Notes: generated by a model from the sequence alone, not told the origin. A DNA stretch of 30,959 nt from an uncultured Odoribacter sp. (GCA_900544025.1 UQTM01000038.1:1-30959); one strand, 5' to 3'; positions 14,774 through 23,112 are shown, counted from the stretch's first letter. Translations and numbers: made by a program.

Positions 14774-15859
14774 ATGAGAAATTATATACTGCTTACCCCC
14801 GGCCCTTTAAGCACCTCGGAAACCGTACGCGAAGCCATGCTGCAAGACTGGTGCACCTGGGACAAAGATTATAACGAAGGCGTAGTGACCGAAATCCGCA
14901 AGCAATTAGCAGACCTGGCAAAAGTCAGCGACCGATATACCACCGTGCTGTTGCAGGGGAGCGGCACATACGGCGTAGAAGCCACTTTAGGCTGCGCCGT
15001 GAAGGATTCGGATAAGCTCCTGATTCTGGCTAACGGCGCCTACGGCAAGCGAATGGCACAAATCGCCGACTACCTGAAACTGAATTACGTGCTGGTCGGC
15101 CTGCACGAAACCGAACCTGTAACGGCAGCCGTAGCGGAAAAAGCACTGGCGGAACATCCGGACATCACCCACCTGTCGGTTGTCCATTGCGAAACCACAA
15201 CGGGAATCCTGAATCCGATCGAACAGCTCGCCCCGGTGGTGAAAGCCCACGGGCTGACCTGGATCGTGGATGCCATGAGCAGCTTCGGCGGCATACCCAT
15301 CGACATCGAAGGGCTGGGAATCGACTTTTTAGTCAGCAGTGCCAATAAATGTATCCAGGGAGTGCCGGGCATGTCCTTTGTCATCGCGCAGAAAACCAAG
15401 CTGCAAGCCTGCCGGGGTGTGGCACGCTCGCTGTCGCTCGACCTGTATGCCCAATGGGATGAAATGGAAAAGGGACACGGCAAATGGCGTTTCACCTCGC
15501 CGACCCATGTCGTACGTGCCTTTTTTCAGGCCATCAAAGAATTGCAGGAAGAAGGCGGCATCGCAGCCCGCTACCGTCGCTACCGGGAAAACCACCGCAC
15601 CCTGGTGGAAGGCATGCGCGCACTCGGTTTCAAAACCCTGTTGCCCGACGAATGCCAGTCGCCGATCATCACTTCTTTCCTCTACCCGCACGGTTCTTTC
15701 GACTTCGGCTCATTCTACGAACAATTGAAACAACACGGATTCGTGATCTATCCGGGAAAAATTTCCGATGCCGACACCTTCCGCATCGGGAACATCGGCG
15801 ATGTATTCCCACACGATTTTAAAGCGCTGACGGAAGCCATCCGCCAATGCAAATACTGA
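14774..15859 (+). CDS. phnW: 2-aminoethylphosphonate--pyruvate transaminase
   Basis: This 361-residue class V PLP aminotransferase converts 2-aminoethylphosphonate and pyruvate to phosphonoacetaldehyde and alanine, the substrate for phnX. The N-terminus LLTPGPLSTSETVREAM is typical. GSGTYGVEA binds the cofactor phosphate, DAMSSFGG carries the PLP-contacting Asp166, and SSANKCIQGVPG carries the Schiff-base Lys192. It ends the operon. The stop lies only 5 bases from the stop of a convergent gene and no hairpin terminator is visible, so transcripts from the two strands may overlap. Confidence 0.96.
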   Translation: MRNYILLTPGPLSTSETVREAMLQDWCTWDKDYNEGVVTEIRKQLADLAKVSDRYTTVLLQGSGTYGVEATLGCAVKDSDKLLILANGAYGKRMAQIADYLKLNYVLVGLHETEPVTAAVAEKALAEHPDITHLSVVHCETTTGILNPIEQLAPVVKAHGLTWIVDAMSSFGGIPIDIEGLGIDFLVSSANKCIQGVPGMSFVIAQKTKLQACRGVARSLSLDLYAQWDEMEKGHGKWRFTSPTHVVRAFFQAIKELQEEGGIAARYRRYRENHRTLVEGMRALGFKTLLPDECQSPIITSFLYPHGSFDFGSFYEQLKQHGFVIYPGKISDADTFRIGNIGDVFPHDFKALTEAIRQCKY

Positions 15860-15864
15860 ACGGG

Positions 15865-17094
15865 TTATCTCCCTTTCTTATATCCCAGGGCATCCAGCAC
15901 CTTTTCCGCCTCAGGCGGTTCCGGCCACCGCTGAACGCCCTGGGATAAATAATTCCGGTAAAAGCGGATCGTTTCGTCCGCCCGGTTGGTAAACATGCCG
16001 TCTGTGCGGTTCCACTCCGGTTTTCCGGCCTTTATTCCGGTATATTCTTTCATCTGATCTTCCGTATCGAAACTATACGGATGTATCCGCATCCCCGCCC
16101 GGCGGATCATCGCCCCCTGCCAGGGTTCGAGCAGATCGTCGTAATGATTCGGAGCGCCGCCGATGCTCGGTCCCAGTATCACGGCTCCCCGGCTAATCCC
16201 GTAATTGATTTTTGCTGCATAATCTTCGGGCGACCTGCTTTTCAGGTCGGATGCCTCGTTCCCCAGCCACAGCAGGAAACAGGTCGGGAGTAAACGCGGA
16301 AAAGCCCGGCGCAGCTCAGCCAGGCTTTCGTCTGAAAAAGTCTGCAAAATCACCCGCGCCGGAGTGTCGGCAATCCCCACCCTCCCGGCAAACACGGGAA
16401 TCGTCTTCATTTTCGACGCATCGGGATGATACCAGCCTAAACGCTCCAGTTCCCGCCTTAAATCGATCTCCATTCCGGGAAACAATTGCGGCTCTTTCGT
16501 TTCCGGGTAAATACCGGGACGATTCCCGTTATCTTCCGGATCGGGCTCGTACCGGGTAACCGGACTGTCGCCCCCGTCCTTTCCGTAAATCCGCTTTCCC
16601 GCCTCGTCCCGCACAATGCGGTAGCCCTCTGCAATCTTCACCACATCCTCCAGCGTCAGCACGTCCAATCCTGTAAATCCCTCCCGTGCCCGTTCGGGAA
16701 AAACCGTATTAAACCATTTTCCGGCATCCAGCCGCCTCAGTTCTTCCAGCGTGAAAGCCGACACCGGACAATCCGCCCGTTCGGGAAAAATTTCCTCCAC
16801 ATCGGTCGTACGGCGCAGGTTCACATCGTGCAAAGCAATCAGCACCCCGTCCTTCGTCCGCTGCAAATCCAGTTCCAGGTAATCCGCCCCCGTATTTCTC
16901 GCCCACCGCATAGCCGCCTCGGTTTCCTCCGGCGCCCAATACGTCGTGCCCCGGTGCGCGATCACCACATTTTCAGGCAAATATTTCAGCACGTCCACCG
17001 CCTCCTGCGGGATACGTTCCAGCGGGATAGCCTCTCCGTTTCCTTTAACCGCCCCGTTTCCGGTTCTTATCGTCGTCGTGAATAACATTATCAT
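15865..17094 (-). CDS. Glycerophosphodiester phosphodiesterase family protein
   Basis: GDPD enzymes hydrolyse glycerophosphodiesters to glycerol-3-phosphate and an alcohol. From ATG 17094 the protein has 409 residues; TTG 17118 and ATG 17088 are alternatives. The catalytic core is clear: VVIAHRGTTYWAPEET, YLELDLQRTKDG and LIALHDVNLRRTTD give the catalytic His pair and the metal-binding Glu/Asp. PGIYPETKEP supplies the second Glu. The 409 residues are longer than minimal GDPDs owing to insertions around the central region. Most Bacteroidota homologues are exported, but here no classical signal peptide is visible, so the location is uncertain. It converges on phnW with 5 bases between stops. 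It may add to organic phosphate scavenging, which is inference from position. Confidence 0.85.
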   Translation of the reverse strand: MIMLFTTTIRTGNGAVKGNGEAIPLERIPQEAVDVLKYLPENVVIAHRGTTYWAPEETEAAMRWARNTGADYLELDLQRTKDGVLIALHDVNLRRTTDVEEIFPERADCPVSAFTLEELRRLDAGKWFNTVFPERAREGFTGLDVLTLEDVVKIAEGYRIVRDEAGKRIYGKDGGDSPVTRYEPDPEDNGNRPGIYPETKEPQLFPGMEIDLRRELERLGWYHPDASKMKTIPVFAGRVGIADTPARVILQTFSDESLAELRRAFPRLLPTCFLLWLGNEASDLKSRSPEDYAAKINYGISRGAVILGPSIGGAPNHYDDLLEPWQGAMIRRAGMRIHPYSFDTEDQMKEYTGIKAGKPEWNRTDGMFTNRADETIRFYRNYLSQGVQRWPEPPEAEKVLDALGYKKGR

Positions 17095-17268
17095 ATCCGA
17101 TTCATTTCCATATTTCAATCCTTATACGCAAGCAACGTCCGTTTTTCCCTGTCCGGCAATATTTCGCCACCTTATTTAACCCAAATTAGGGATTTTTTCC
17201 CCCGATCGGACATCTTACTTTCTTTTTATTACGTAAACAAAACTATAATCGCATGAACGAAACAATTT

Positions 17269-17772
17269 ATGAGAAAGATAGGTATATTTTTCGGTTCGAC
17301 CACAGGCTACACCGAAGAAATTGCAGGAGAAATCGCCACCCGGTTAGGAGTAGGCCAAGAAGACATTCACAATGTGATGGACACAAAAGTGGAAGCCGTT
17401 ACGCCCTACGGCATATTGCTGTTAGGCTGTTCCACCTGGGGAGAAGGAGAACTTCAGGACGACTGGAACGATTTCCTTTTCAAATTAAAGGATATGAAAC
17501 TCGAAGGAAAAACCGTAGCCATTTTCGGATGCGGGGATTCGGCCACATACAGCACCAGTTTTTGTGATGCCATCGGACTGATATACAACGAACTGCAACA
17601 TACGGGTTGTCAGTTTGCCGGAGAAACGGAAGTGGACGGTTACAGCTTCGAACATTCCGGAGCAGAAATAAACGGGAAATTTGCAGGTTTACCGATCGAC
17701 GAAATCAACGAGCCGGAAAAAACCGAAGAACGGGTGAAAGCCTGGACTGAAAAAATAAAGAAACTCCAATAA
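17269..17772 (+). CDS. fldA: Flavodoxin, long-chain type
   Basis: This 167-residue protein binds FMN as a low-potential electron carrier, for example for reductive biosynthesis. The FMN-phosphate loop reads GSTTGYTEEIA at residues 9-19. The flavin-stacking loops are CSTWGEGELQDDW and GCGDSATYSTSFCDAIG. An insertion in the last strand region places it in the long-chain group. The start ATG 17269 begins MRKIGIFFGSTTG; an upstream ATG at 17253 is in another frame. It is a single gene with its own terminator. Confidence 0.95.
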   Translation: MRKIGIFFGSTTGYTEEIAGEIATRLGVGQEDIHNVMDTKVEAVTPYGILLLGCSTWGEGELQDDWNDFLFKLKDMKLEGKTVAIFGCGDSATYSTSFCDAIGLIYNELQHTGCQFAGETEVDGYSFEHSGAEINGKFAGLPIDEINEPEKTEERVKAWTEKIKKLQ

Positions 17773-17810
17773 TTATAGTAGCTCACAATGTGGCAAACAA
17801 ACCACGCACA

Positions 17811-17857
17811 AAAGGCAAGCGACAACCAACGATTGTTTCTTGCCTTTCCTGTTTTTT
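17811..17857 (+). terminator. Intrinsic terminator after flavodoxin
   Basis: AAAGGCAAG (17811-17819) pairs perfectly with CTTGCCTTT (17839-17847) around a 19-base loop that can itself form a short hairpin. A TTTTTT run follows at 17852-17857. Confidence 0.8.
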
Positions 17858-17870
17858 CCGCAAAATAAAT

Positions 17871-17878
17871 TATATTTG
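17871..17878 (+). promoter_or_regulatory. -7 box (TATATTTG) for the metalloprotease gene
   Basis: An exact TAnnTTTG match, 25 bases before the ATG at 17903 and just after the flavodoxin terminator. The -33 position overlaps the terminator T-run and is not TTTG. Confidence 0.5.
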
Positions 17879-17902
17879 TGAACTAAATTTCAGGACAATA
17901 AC

Positions 17903-19165
17903 ATGAGATTACAATTCATATTCATTTTCTGCCTGGCATTGTCGCTCGTCGGCTGCCACACAGACGAACGCAACCCCGGAACATTGAATTTACCTTCCGG
18001 CTCGATCTACAATTTCGACAGCGAAGCGCATGTGCTGAAAGTTCCCGTGGAAAGCAACATGGAATGGGAAGTGACCGGAGCGGTAAACTGGTGCCAGCCG
18101 GACAAGCTCACCGGAAACGGGAACGACACCCTAAGGCTCGCTATCGAAGCGAACATCTCGTCCCAGGAACGTATTGCGACTTTAGTCCTAAAAAATCCCG
18201 ACGTACGCAAGGCCATACGGGTAAATCAAAAAGGCTCGGAAACAGAATACCATTACAAACTTCCGGTGATTTTCCATATTTTATACAACGACGCCAATTC
18301 TGCGGAACAAAATATAAGTGCCGAACGGATTTACCGGATCGTCGGCGAATGTAACGCCATGTATGCCGACGCCAACAACAGCATCGACATGAACCTGGAA
18401 TTTACCCTCGCCACCCACGACCCCGAAGGCAACGAGCTGGCAGAGCCGGGCATCGAAAGAATACAATGGCCGTCTTCCACGACGATAAGCTGCGATGTCT
18501 TTATGAAAGATAAAAATGTCATCCCCTACGTTTGGGATTTGAATAACTACATCAACATCTTCGTCTATACGTTTAGCGAGCAGAATACATTGGGTATCTC
18601 TTACCTGCCCTACACGCTCAGCAGCAACAGCCTGGCAGGACTTCAATACGGCGACCGCTATGTGACCGATCCCACGTTACAGCCGTCTTATCCGCATTGC
18701 GTGAGTGTCAATAACAAATTCGCCCTCACCGAACATTCCAGCCTGAAAGTGCCGGATCTGACCCTGACCCTGACACACGAACTGGGGCATTACCTCGGCT
18801 TGTTCCATGTGTTTATCGAAGATAAAAACCCCACCGATTATTGCGACGATACGGAAACTTACGACCGGGCGGCTTATGAAGCCTGGCTCGGCTCGCTTAC
18901 ACATGCATTGCCTTTCAACCAGCTGGCACTCCGTACCAGCCCCGAAGGCGTGGAATTCACTTCATACAACATCATGGACTACGATTTCTCGTACCTGAAC
19001 CGATTCACTTCCGACCAGCGGGTAAGGGTAAGGCATGTACTGGAAAACAGCCCGCTGACTCCCGGTCCGAAAGCGGATGTCAGCCGCACCCGGAGCAATC
19101 CGAACTTAGACATTCCGGAAGGCCGCACGATCAAATGGACAAGAAAAAACCGGGAAATGCGCTAA
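17903..19165 (+). CDS. Zinc metalloprotease lipoprotein with BACON-like domain
   Basis: This 420-residue protein begins with an SPII signal peptide ending SLVG-C18, so the mature form is lipid-anchored and probably faces the periplasm or cell surface. Residues ~28-112 look like a BACON domain (VPVESNMEWEV, VNWCQPDK, ERIATLVLKNPDVRKAIRVNQKG), often a carbohydrate- or mucin-binding beta-sandwich. The catalytic part has the extended zinc motif HELGHYLGLFH (His292, Glu293, His296, His302) and the Met-turn YNIMDYD (Met358), which defines metzincins of the pappalysin-like type. Known relatives cleave extracellular proteins; the substrate here is unknown. It is a monocistronic gene ending at a terminator. 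Confidence 0.88.
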   Translation: MRLQFIFIFCLALSLVGCHTDERNPGTLNLPSGSIYNFDSEAHVLKVPVESNMEWEVTGAVNWCQPDKLTGNGNDTLRLAIEANISSQERIATLVLKNPDVRKAIRVNQKGSETEYHYKLPVIFHILYNDANSAEQNISAERIYRIVGECNAMYADANNSIDMNLEFTLATHDPEGNELAEPGIERIQWPSSTTISCDVFMKDKNVIPYVWDLNNYINIFVYTFSEQNTLGISYLPYTLSSNSLAGLQYGDRYVTDPTLQPSYPHCVSVNNKFALTEHSSLKVPDLTLTLTHELGHYLGLFHVFIEDKNPTDYCDDTETYDRAAYEAWLGSLTHALPFNQLALRTSPEGVEFTSYNIMDYDFSYLNRFTSDQRVRVRHVLENSPLTPGPKADVSRTRSNPNLDIPEGRTIKWTRKNREMR

Positions 19166-19277
19166 TGCCGGATAGCCGCAAAGCATAGGGATACGAAATT
19201 CACGGCATGAATACGCATCGAAGGAGTATCGTTCCCGCTTATCGACCGGGTGTTTTTCCCACGGATAAATCATAAAG

Positions 19278-19306
19278 AAGGGCGTTCCTGCATTGGAACG
19301 CCCTTT
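19278..19306. terminator. Terminator-like hairpin between converging genes
   Basis: AAGGGCGTTCC (19278-19288) and GGAACGCCCTT (19295-19305) form an 11-bp perfect stem with a 6-base loop, followed by a weak TCTCGT tract. It lies between the protease (+) and the small lipoprotein (-). Confidence 0.7.
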
Positions 19307-19372
19307 CTCGTCTATAAAACCCGAGCTACACTGAAAATACAGCACTACTCCAAGACCCGATTTTCGGTTCGC

Positions 19373-19915
19373 CTATTTTCTTACTTTATAATGAATTGTA
19401 AATACAACCTGGGTAGCCTGACTGCTCTGGGGTAATGTGTACATACCGAAATATCCACTATAAAATCCGCCCAATCCGGAATCACTTCCTGGTCCGACAG
19501 ATTCCACAGGCATAACGACATCGCTAATATTACAGCTTATTGAATAGGGAATCAGGTACTCACCCGACGGATAAGAAGGCTTACTCTCTCTCATAACAAA
19601 AGCATACTGATCGTCAGACCATCCCATAATACCGAGAGCATCGCCTGTTTTATCATTCTGAATATAATACTTCTTTTCCGTTATATGACTGGTACAATAA
19701 CCTAAATAAGGGAGATCCTTAAAACAAGATTCATACCCGGCAGGTATGTCGGACAAAAATATAGTACCTGCAAGCACTCCGTTGGAATGTTCGCCCAGTT
19801 TAGTCGTTTGTTCCGGGGCGGTCGGCTCCGGCAAAACCTCTTCTTGCTGGCAGGCCGAAAACCCCATTCCCATAGCCACAATAGCTATACCGAATAAAAT
19901 TTTAAATTTTTTCAT
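19373..19915 (-). CDS. Small orphan lipoprotein
   Basis: From ATG 19915 (MKKFKILFGIAIV) this is a 180-residue protein; ATG 19924 adds three residues. The signal peptide ends GFSA-C, a lipobox, then an acidic/proline linker (QQEEVLPEPTAPEQ) leads to a beta-rich domain. That domain holds GVLAGTIFLSDIPAGYESC and DALGIMGWSDDQYAF and several aromatic residues, with three cysteines. I do not recognise the family. The AT content is higher than in neighbouring genes. It is a single gene with a -7-like box about 80 bases upstream. Confidence 0.65.
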   Translation of the reverse strand: MKKFKILFGIAIVAMGMGFSACQQEEVLPEPTAPEQTTKLGEHSNGVLAGTIFLSDIPAGYESCFKDLPYLGYCTSHITEKKYYIQNDKTGDALGIMGWSDDQYAFVMRESKPSYPSGEYLIPYSISCNISDVVMPVESVGPGSDSGLGGFYSGYFGMYTLPQSSQATQVVFTIHYKVRK

Positions 19916-19992
19916 AATCACCATTTTTTAATTACACACTGACATATTCACGAGTTGTCTTGGAGAGTTTTATCGTTCAATATTTATTCTTT

Positions 19993-20000
19993 CAAATTTA
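19993..20000 (-). promoter_or_regulatory. Possible -7 box (TAAATTTG) for the orphan lipoprotein
   Basis: An exact TAnnTTTG match on the minus strand about 78 bases before ATG 19915. The region is AT-rich, so chance matches are common; a TTTC 18 bases upstream is a weak -33 candidate. Confidence 0.35.
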
Positions 20001-20301
20001 ACAATAATATTTAAAATAGAAATACACATAAAACAATTTGTAAATTAATAGTATCTGTTTTTTATTTCTGTTACGATCATTTTTCTTCTCTTTACCATAA
20101 TCCGAAAACACGGTTCTCACACTTTCCTCCGGCATTGGAAAAACAACCGGATAAAACAAGAACAGCCTGCTTTCTGCCTCTTAAGGATAAAAGACTATTT
20201 ATCCGCAATCAAAAGGCGTCTTTAAAATCCATTTGATTTTATATAAATTTGTAAGAATGGCTAAAAATTCAGTCCATATTTCCATTCTATAAATATTTGT
20301 A

Positions 20302-20309
20302 TATCTTTG
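20302..20309 (+). promoter_or_regulatory. -7 box (TATCTTTG) of a leader or small RNA
   Basis: An exact TAnnTTTG match. TTTC at 20279-20282, 19 bases upstream, differs from TTTG by one base. The next ATG in a real gene is more than 200 bases away, so the transcript would begin with a long structured leader. Confidence 0.55.
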
Positions 20310-20315
20310 TCCCGA

Positions 20316-20410
20316 CTAAAACAATTGTATGTTTAATTTCTCAAACTCACATAAGGATATTGTCCTGTAAATAATCTGCGGCTTTCGTAGATTATTCTTT
20401 CCATTTTTCT
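20316..20410 (+). ncRNA. Candidate small RNA or attenuator leader
   Basis: Downstream of the promoter box at 20302 the transcript would contain a small AGGA-TATTG-TCCT hairpin. A stronger 11-bp stem follows: AATAATCTGCG (20370-20380) with CGTAGATTATT (20386-20396), one wobble pair, then CTTTCCATTTTTCT. This looks like an intrinsic terminator about 90 bases after the presumed start. The product could be an independent small RNA, or a premature-termination switch for the methyltransferase and rsgA that follow. No known riboswitch family was recognised. Confidence 0.35.
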
Positions 20411-20525
20411 GAACGACAGATATTGTTCGGATATTTTTCTATTGATTTATTTACAAACAAAAAAAGACCGTAAACAGGTATCTATACGCCTGTGCTATAA
20501 CGGCATATAAAATTTTATAAACATC

Positions 20526-21299
20526 ATGGACAAAAAAAATCCAATTATTACTAATTTCGATTTAAAAATAATAGCCGACTACTTTAAAGAACTGAACCGT
20601 CAAGGCCCCGGCGCCGACGAACAAACCGAAAAAGCCCTGAGCTTTATACCGGAACTCTCTTCGATGAAGCGCATCGCGGACATCGGATGCGGTGCCGGAG
20701 CACAAACGCGGGTACTCGCTACGCATACCGAAGCAGAGATCATCGCCAACGATCTGTTGCCGGAAATGATAGAAGAGTTAAACCGGCGAATGGCAAGGCT
20801 GGGACTGGAGAACAGGGTGAAAACAATACTCACCTCCATGACCAATCTTCCTTTCGAAGACGAATCGCTCGATTTGATTTGGGCGGAAGGCTCTATCTAT
20901 AACATCGGCTTTGAAAAAGGGTTCGCAGAATGGAAACGCTTCCTTAAAAAGGGTGGCTATATCGCTGTATCGGAGTGTTGCTGGCTATCGGCAGCCCGTC
21001 CCGCACAACTGGATTACTTTTCGGTAAACTTTCCGGAAATCAGCCAGATTTCCGGGAAAATCGATATTATCGAACGACTGGGCTACAAACCGGTGGCTCA
21101 TTTTATCCTGCCCGAATATTGCTGGACGGACAACTATTATTCGCCTATGACGGAATATATGGATATATTCCTGAAGCGGCACCACAATAGTCCGGCAGCA
21201 ACCGATCTTGTAAAATTCCAAAAAGAAGATGTTGCTCTTTACCAAATGAATAAAGAGTTCTTCGGTTATGTATTTTTCATCGCCCGGAAACCGGAATAA
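20526..21299 (+). CDS. Class I SAM-dependent methyltransferase
   Basis: This 257-residue cytoplasmic protein has a complete Rossmann-type methyltransferase core: IADIGCGAGAQT (motif I), IIANDLLPEMIEELN (acidic loop), TSMTNLPFEDESLDLIWAEG (motifs II-III) and FLKKGGYIAVSE (motif IV). The WAEGSIYNIGFEKG segment and the C-terminal half are typical of small-molecule methyltransferases, but the substrate cannot be read. It follows a long AT-rich leader with a hairpin and precedes rsgA by 24 bases, suggesting an operon. Ordinary codon use for the region. Confidence 0.88.
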   Translation: MDKKNPIITNFDLKIIADYFKELNRQGPGADEQTEKALSFIPELSSMKRIADIGCGAGAQTRVLATHTEAEIIANDLLPEMIEELNRRMARLGLENRVKTILTSMTNLPFEDESLDLIWAEGSIYNIGFEKGFAEWKRFLKKGGYIAVSECCWLSAARPAQLDYFSVNFPEISQISGKIDIIERLGYKPVAHFILPEYCWTDNYYSPMTEYMDIFLKRHHNSPAATDLVKFQKEDVALYQMNKEFFGYVFFIARKPE

Positions 21300-21323
21300 A
21301 CAAAAAACAAAAAACAAAAAACA

Positions 21324-22379
21324 ATGAATCAATTATCATTATACGGCTGGGACGAAATTTTGTCCCGCCACAAACAAACTTCACCGTTCAAAGACCTGCC
21401 CCACGGGCGAGTGAGCGTAACTCATAAAACCTGTTATGAAGTGACGGCAGAGAACGGCATTTACTTCTGTGAATTGACCGGAAATATCCTTTACGGCAAA
21501 ACGCCCGAAGAGTATCCCTGCACCGGAGATTGGGTGATTTTTCAGCCTACCGGCCAGGACAAGGGAGTGATTACCGATATACTGCCGCGCAGCCATACGC
21601 TTTACCGCCGCAAAAGCGGAACCGTATCGGACAAACAAATCCTGGCTACTCACGTGGATAAGGCATTCATCGTGCAGAGCCGGGACAACCCGCTCAACGT
21701 CCGCAGGATAGAGCGCTTCATGGTGCAAATGCTGGAAGAGGAAATCCAGCCCGTGCTGGTCTTAACCAAAGCCGACCTAAAAAACGGCGAAGAAGAGAAC
21801 GCCGACCTCCTGAAATACCTATCGGATAAAATGCCGGTGTTCATCACCAGCATACTCCGCCCGGAAACCATAGACAAGCTCCGGGAATCCGTACGGCAGG
21901 GGGAAACCATCGTATTGGTCGGGCTGTCCGGCGCAGGCAAAAGTTCCCTCATCAATGCCCTCTGCGGGGAAGAGTTATTGACCACCTCTTCTTTGAGCCA
22001 TTCCACCGGGAAAGGGAAACACACGTCCACCCGCCGGGAGATGGTGCTACTCGGCGGCTCCGGTGTTTTGATAGACACTCCCGGAGTAAGGGAATTCGGT
22101 CTTACCTCCGGGAGCGGCGAAGTGCTGTCTTCCGTTTTAGACCTGTCCGATTGGGAGAAATCGTGTCGTTTTGCGGATTGCACACATACCGGAGAACCCG
22201 GCTGTGCGGTCAGCGAAGCGGTGACGAACGGAACTTTAGAGAGAAGTGTATATGAAAGTTACCTGAAACTTCGCAAAGAAGCCCGGCATTTTTCCGCCTC
22301 CGAACATGAAAAAAGGATGCGGGACAGATCTTTTGCCAAAATGGTGAAAGGTGCTAAAAATTATAGAGGAAAATGGTAA
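21324..22379 (+). CDS. rsgA: Ribosome small subunit-dependent GTPase A
   Basis: This 351-residue circularly permuted GTPase assists late 30S ribosome maturation. An OB-fold region precedes the G domain, whose motifs come in permuted order: G4 TKAD (148-151), G1 GLSGAGKSS (200-208), then DTPG (251-254). A C-terminal zinc site reads C281-x4-C286-x-H288-x5-C294. The gap after the methyltransferase is a run of repeated AAACAAAAA units ending at the ATG, with no GGAGG, as is common in Bacteroidota. Many genomes in this phylum have a second RsgA, so this may be the accessory YloQ-type copy. It ends at a terminator. Confidence 0.92.
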   Translation: MNQLSLYGWDEILSRHKQTSPFKDLPHGRVSVTHKTCYEVTAENGIYFCELTGNILYGKTPEEYPCTGDWVIFQPTGQDKGVITDILPRSHTLYRRKSGTVSDKQILATHVDKAFIVQSRDNPLNVRRIERFMVQMLEEEIQPVLVLTKADLKNGEEENADLLKYLSDKMPVFITSILRPETIDKLRESVRQGETIVLVGLSGAGKSSLINALCGEELLTTSSLSHSTGKGKHTSTRREMVLLGGSGVLIDTPGVREFGLTSGSGEVLSSVLDLSDWEKSCRFADCTHTGEPGCAVSEAVTNGTLERSVYESYLKLRKEARHFSASEHEKRMRDRSFAKMVKGAKNYRGKW

Positions 22380-22390
22380 TCCGTTTTATT

Positions 22391-22428
22391 AAAGCAGGAC
22401 TTCGGCTAATGCCGGAGTCCTGTTCTTT
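22391..22428 (+). terminator. Intrinsic terminator after rsgA
   Basis: CAGGACTTCGGC (22395-22406) pairs with GCCGGAGTCCTG (22411-22422) with one wobble pair and a 4-base loop, followed by TTCTTT. Confidence 0.75.
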
Positions 22429-22524
22429 AATACATCCCTTCCTTATTATAATTTTCGCTATTGTTCCGGCTCGCCCTTCCCGGTTTTTACAACGGGATCG
22501 CCCTGCCGGGAAAAAAGTAGCGGG

Positions 22525-23112
22525 TTATTCTTTCACCGTAAATCCGGTTTTATCCTGTTCCGTAATTTCCCGGATCACCCGGCAAGGTATCCCGGCGGCG
22601 ATCACATTGGAGGGAATGCTTTTCGTCACCACGCTCCCGGCCCCGATAATCGAGTTTTCCCCTATGGCCACACCGCCCATAATATCTACATTTCCACCCA
22701 CCCAAACACCGTCGCCGATCACAATCGGGCGGGCATAGCATCCCCCGGCGATCCGCTCCCCGGCATCGATGGCATGGTTGGCGGTGTAGAGCCCCACCCG
22801 CGGGCCTATCAATACATGATCCCCGATGGTGATGGTATTGGCATCGAGCATAATACAGTCGAAATTGGCATAGAAATGATTGCCGATCGTGATATTAAAA
22901 CCGAACTCGCACCGGAAATTAGGTTCGAAATGTACTTCCTCGCCTATCGATTTTAAAAATTTCCGCAGGATGGCTTCCCGATATACCCCTTCCTGCCCGA
23001 AACTCCGATTATATTCATTCGTCAGAAAAACCGTCTGTTCCCGCTGCTTCACCAGCTCGTCGGTCAGATCGTTATACATTTTTCCCGATAGCATCAATTC
23101 TCTTATATCCAT
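22525..23112 (-). CDS. Maltose/galactoside-type sugar O-acetyltransferase
   Basis: This 195-residue enzyme belongs to the left-handed beta-helix acetyltransferases that move acetyl from acetyl-CoA to a sugar hydroxyl. The N-terminal helical cap (MYNDLTDELVKQREQ) is of the LacA/Maa type. Hexapeptide repeats run from about residue 70 to 180 (ITIGNHFYANF, ITIGDHVLIGPRVGLYT). The catalytic His113 lies in TANHAIDAGER. SIPSNVIAAGIPCRVIREI closes the helix. It is monocistronic, with a possible -7 box (TATCTTAG, one mismatch) at 23135-23142 on the minus strand. Confidence 0.9.
   Translation of the reverse strand: MDIRELMLSGKMYNDLTDELVKQREQTVFLTNEYNRSFGQEGVYREAILRKFLKSIGEEVHFEPNFRCEFGFNITIGNHFYANFDCIMLDANTITIGDHVLIGPRVGLYTANHAIDAGERIAGGCYARPIVIGDGVWVGGNVDIMGGVAIGENSIIGAGSVVTKSIPSNVIAAGIPCRVIREITEQDKTGFTVKE

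Larger units (their letters stand above)
19925..20525. other. AT-rich 600-base gene-free region
   Basis: No convincing coding sequence lies here. The left part holds the lipoprotein promoter candidate (19993-20000). The right part holds -7-like boxes at 20244-20251 and 20302-20309, a hairpin with a T-rich tail at 20369-20410, and about 115 bases of leader before the methyltransferase ATG. Nothing is recognised between about 20040 and 20240. Confidence 0.6.

Noticed and set aside
21300..21323. AAACAAAAA repeats before rsgA as a phase-variable tract
   Set aside because: Only about two to three short units; A-rich leaders before ATG are usual in Bacteroidota.
22429..22524. GC-rich inverted repeats after the acetyltransferase as a terminator
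   Set aside because: Arms pair poorly and no T-tract follows on the minus strand.
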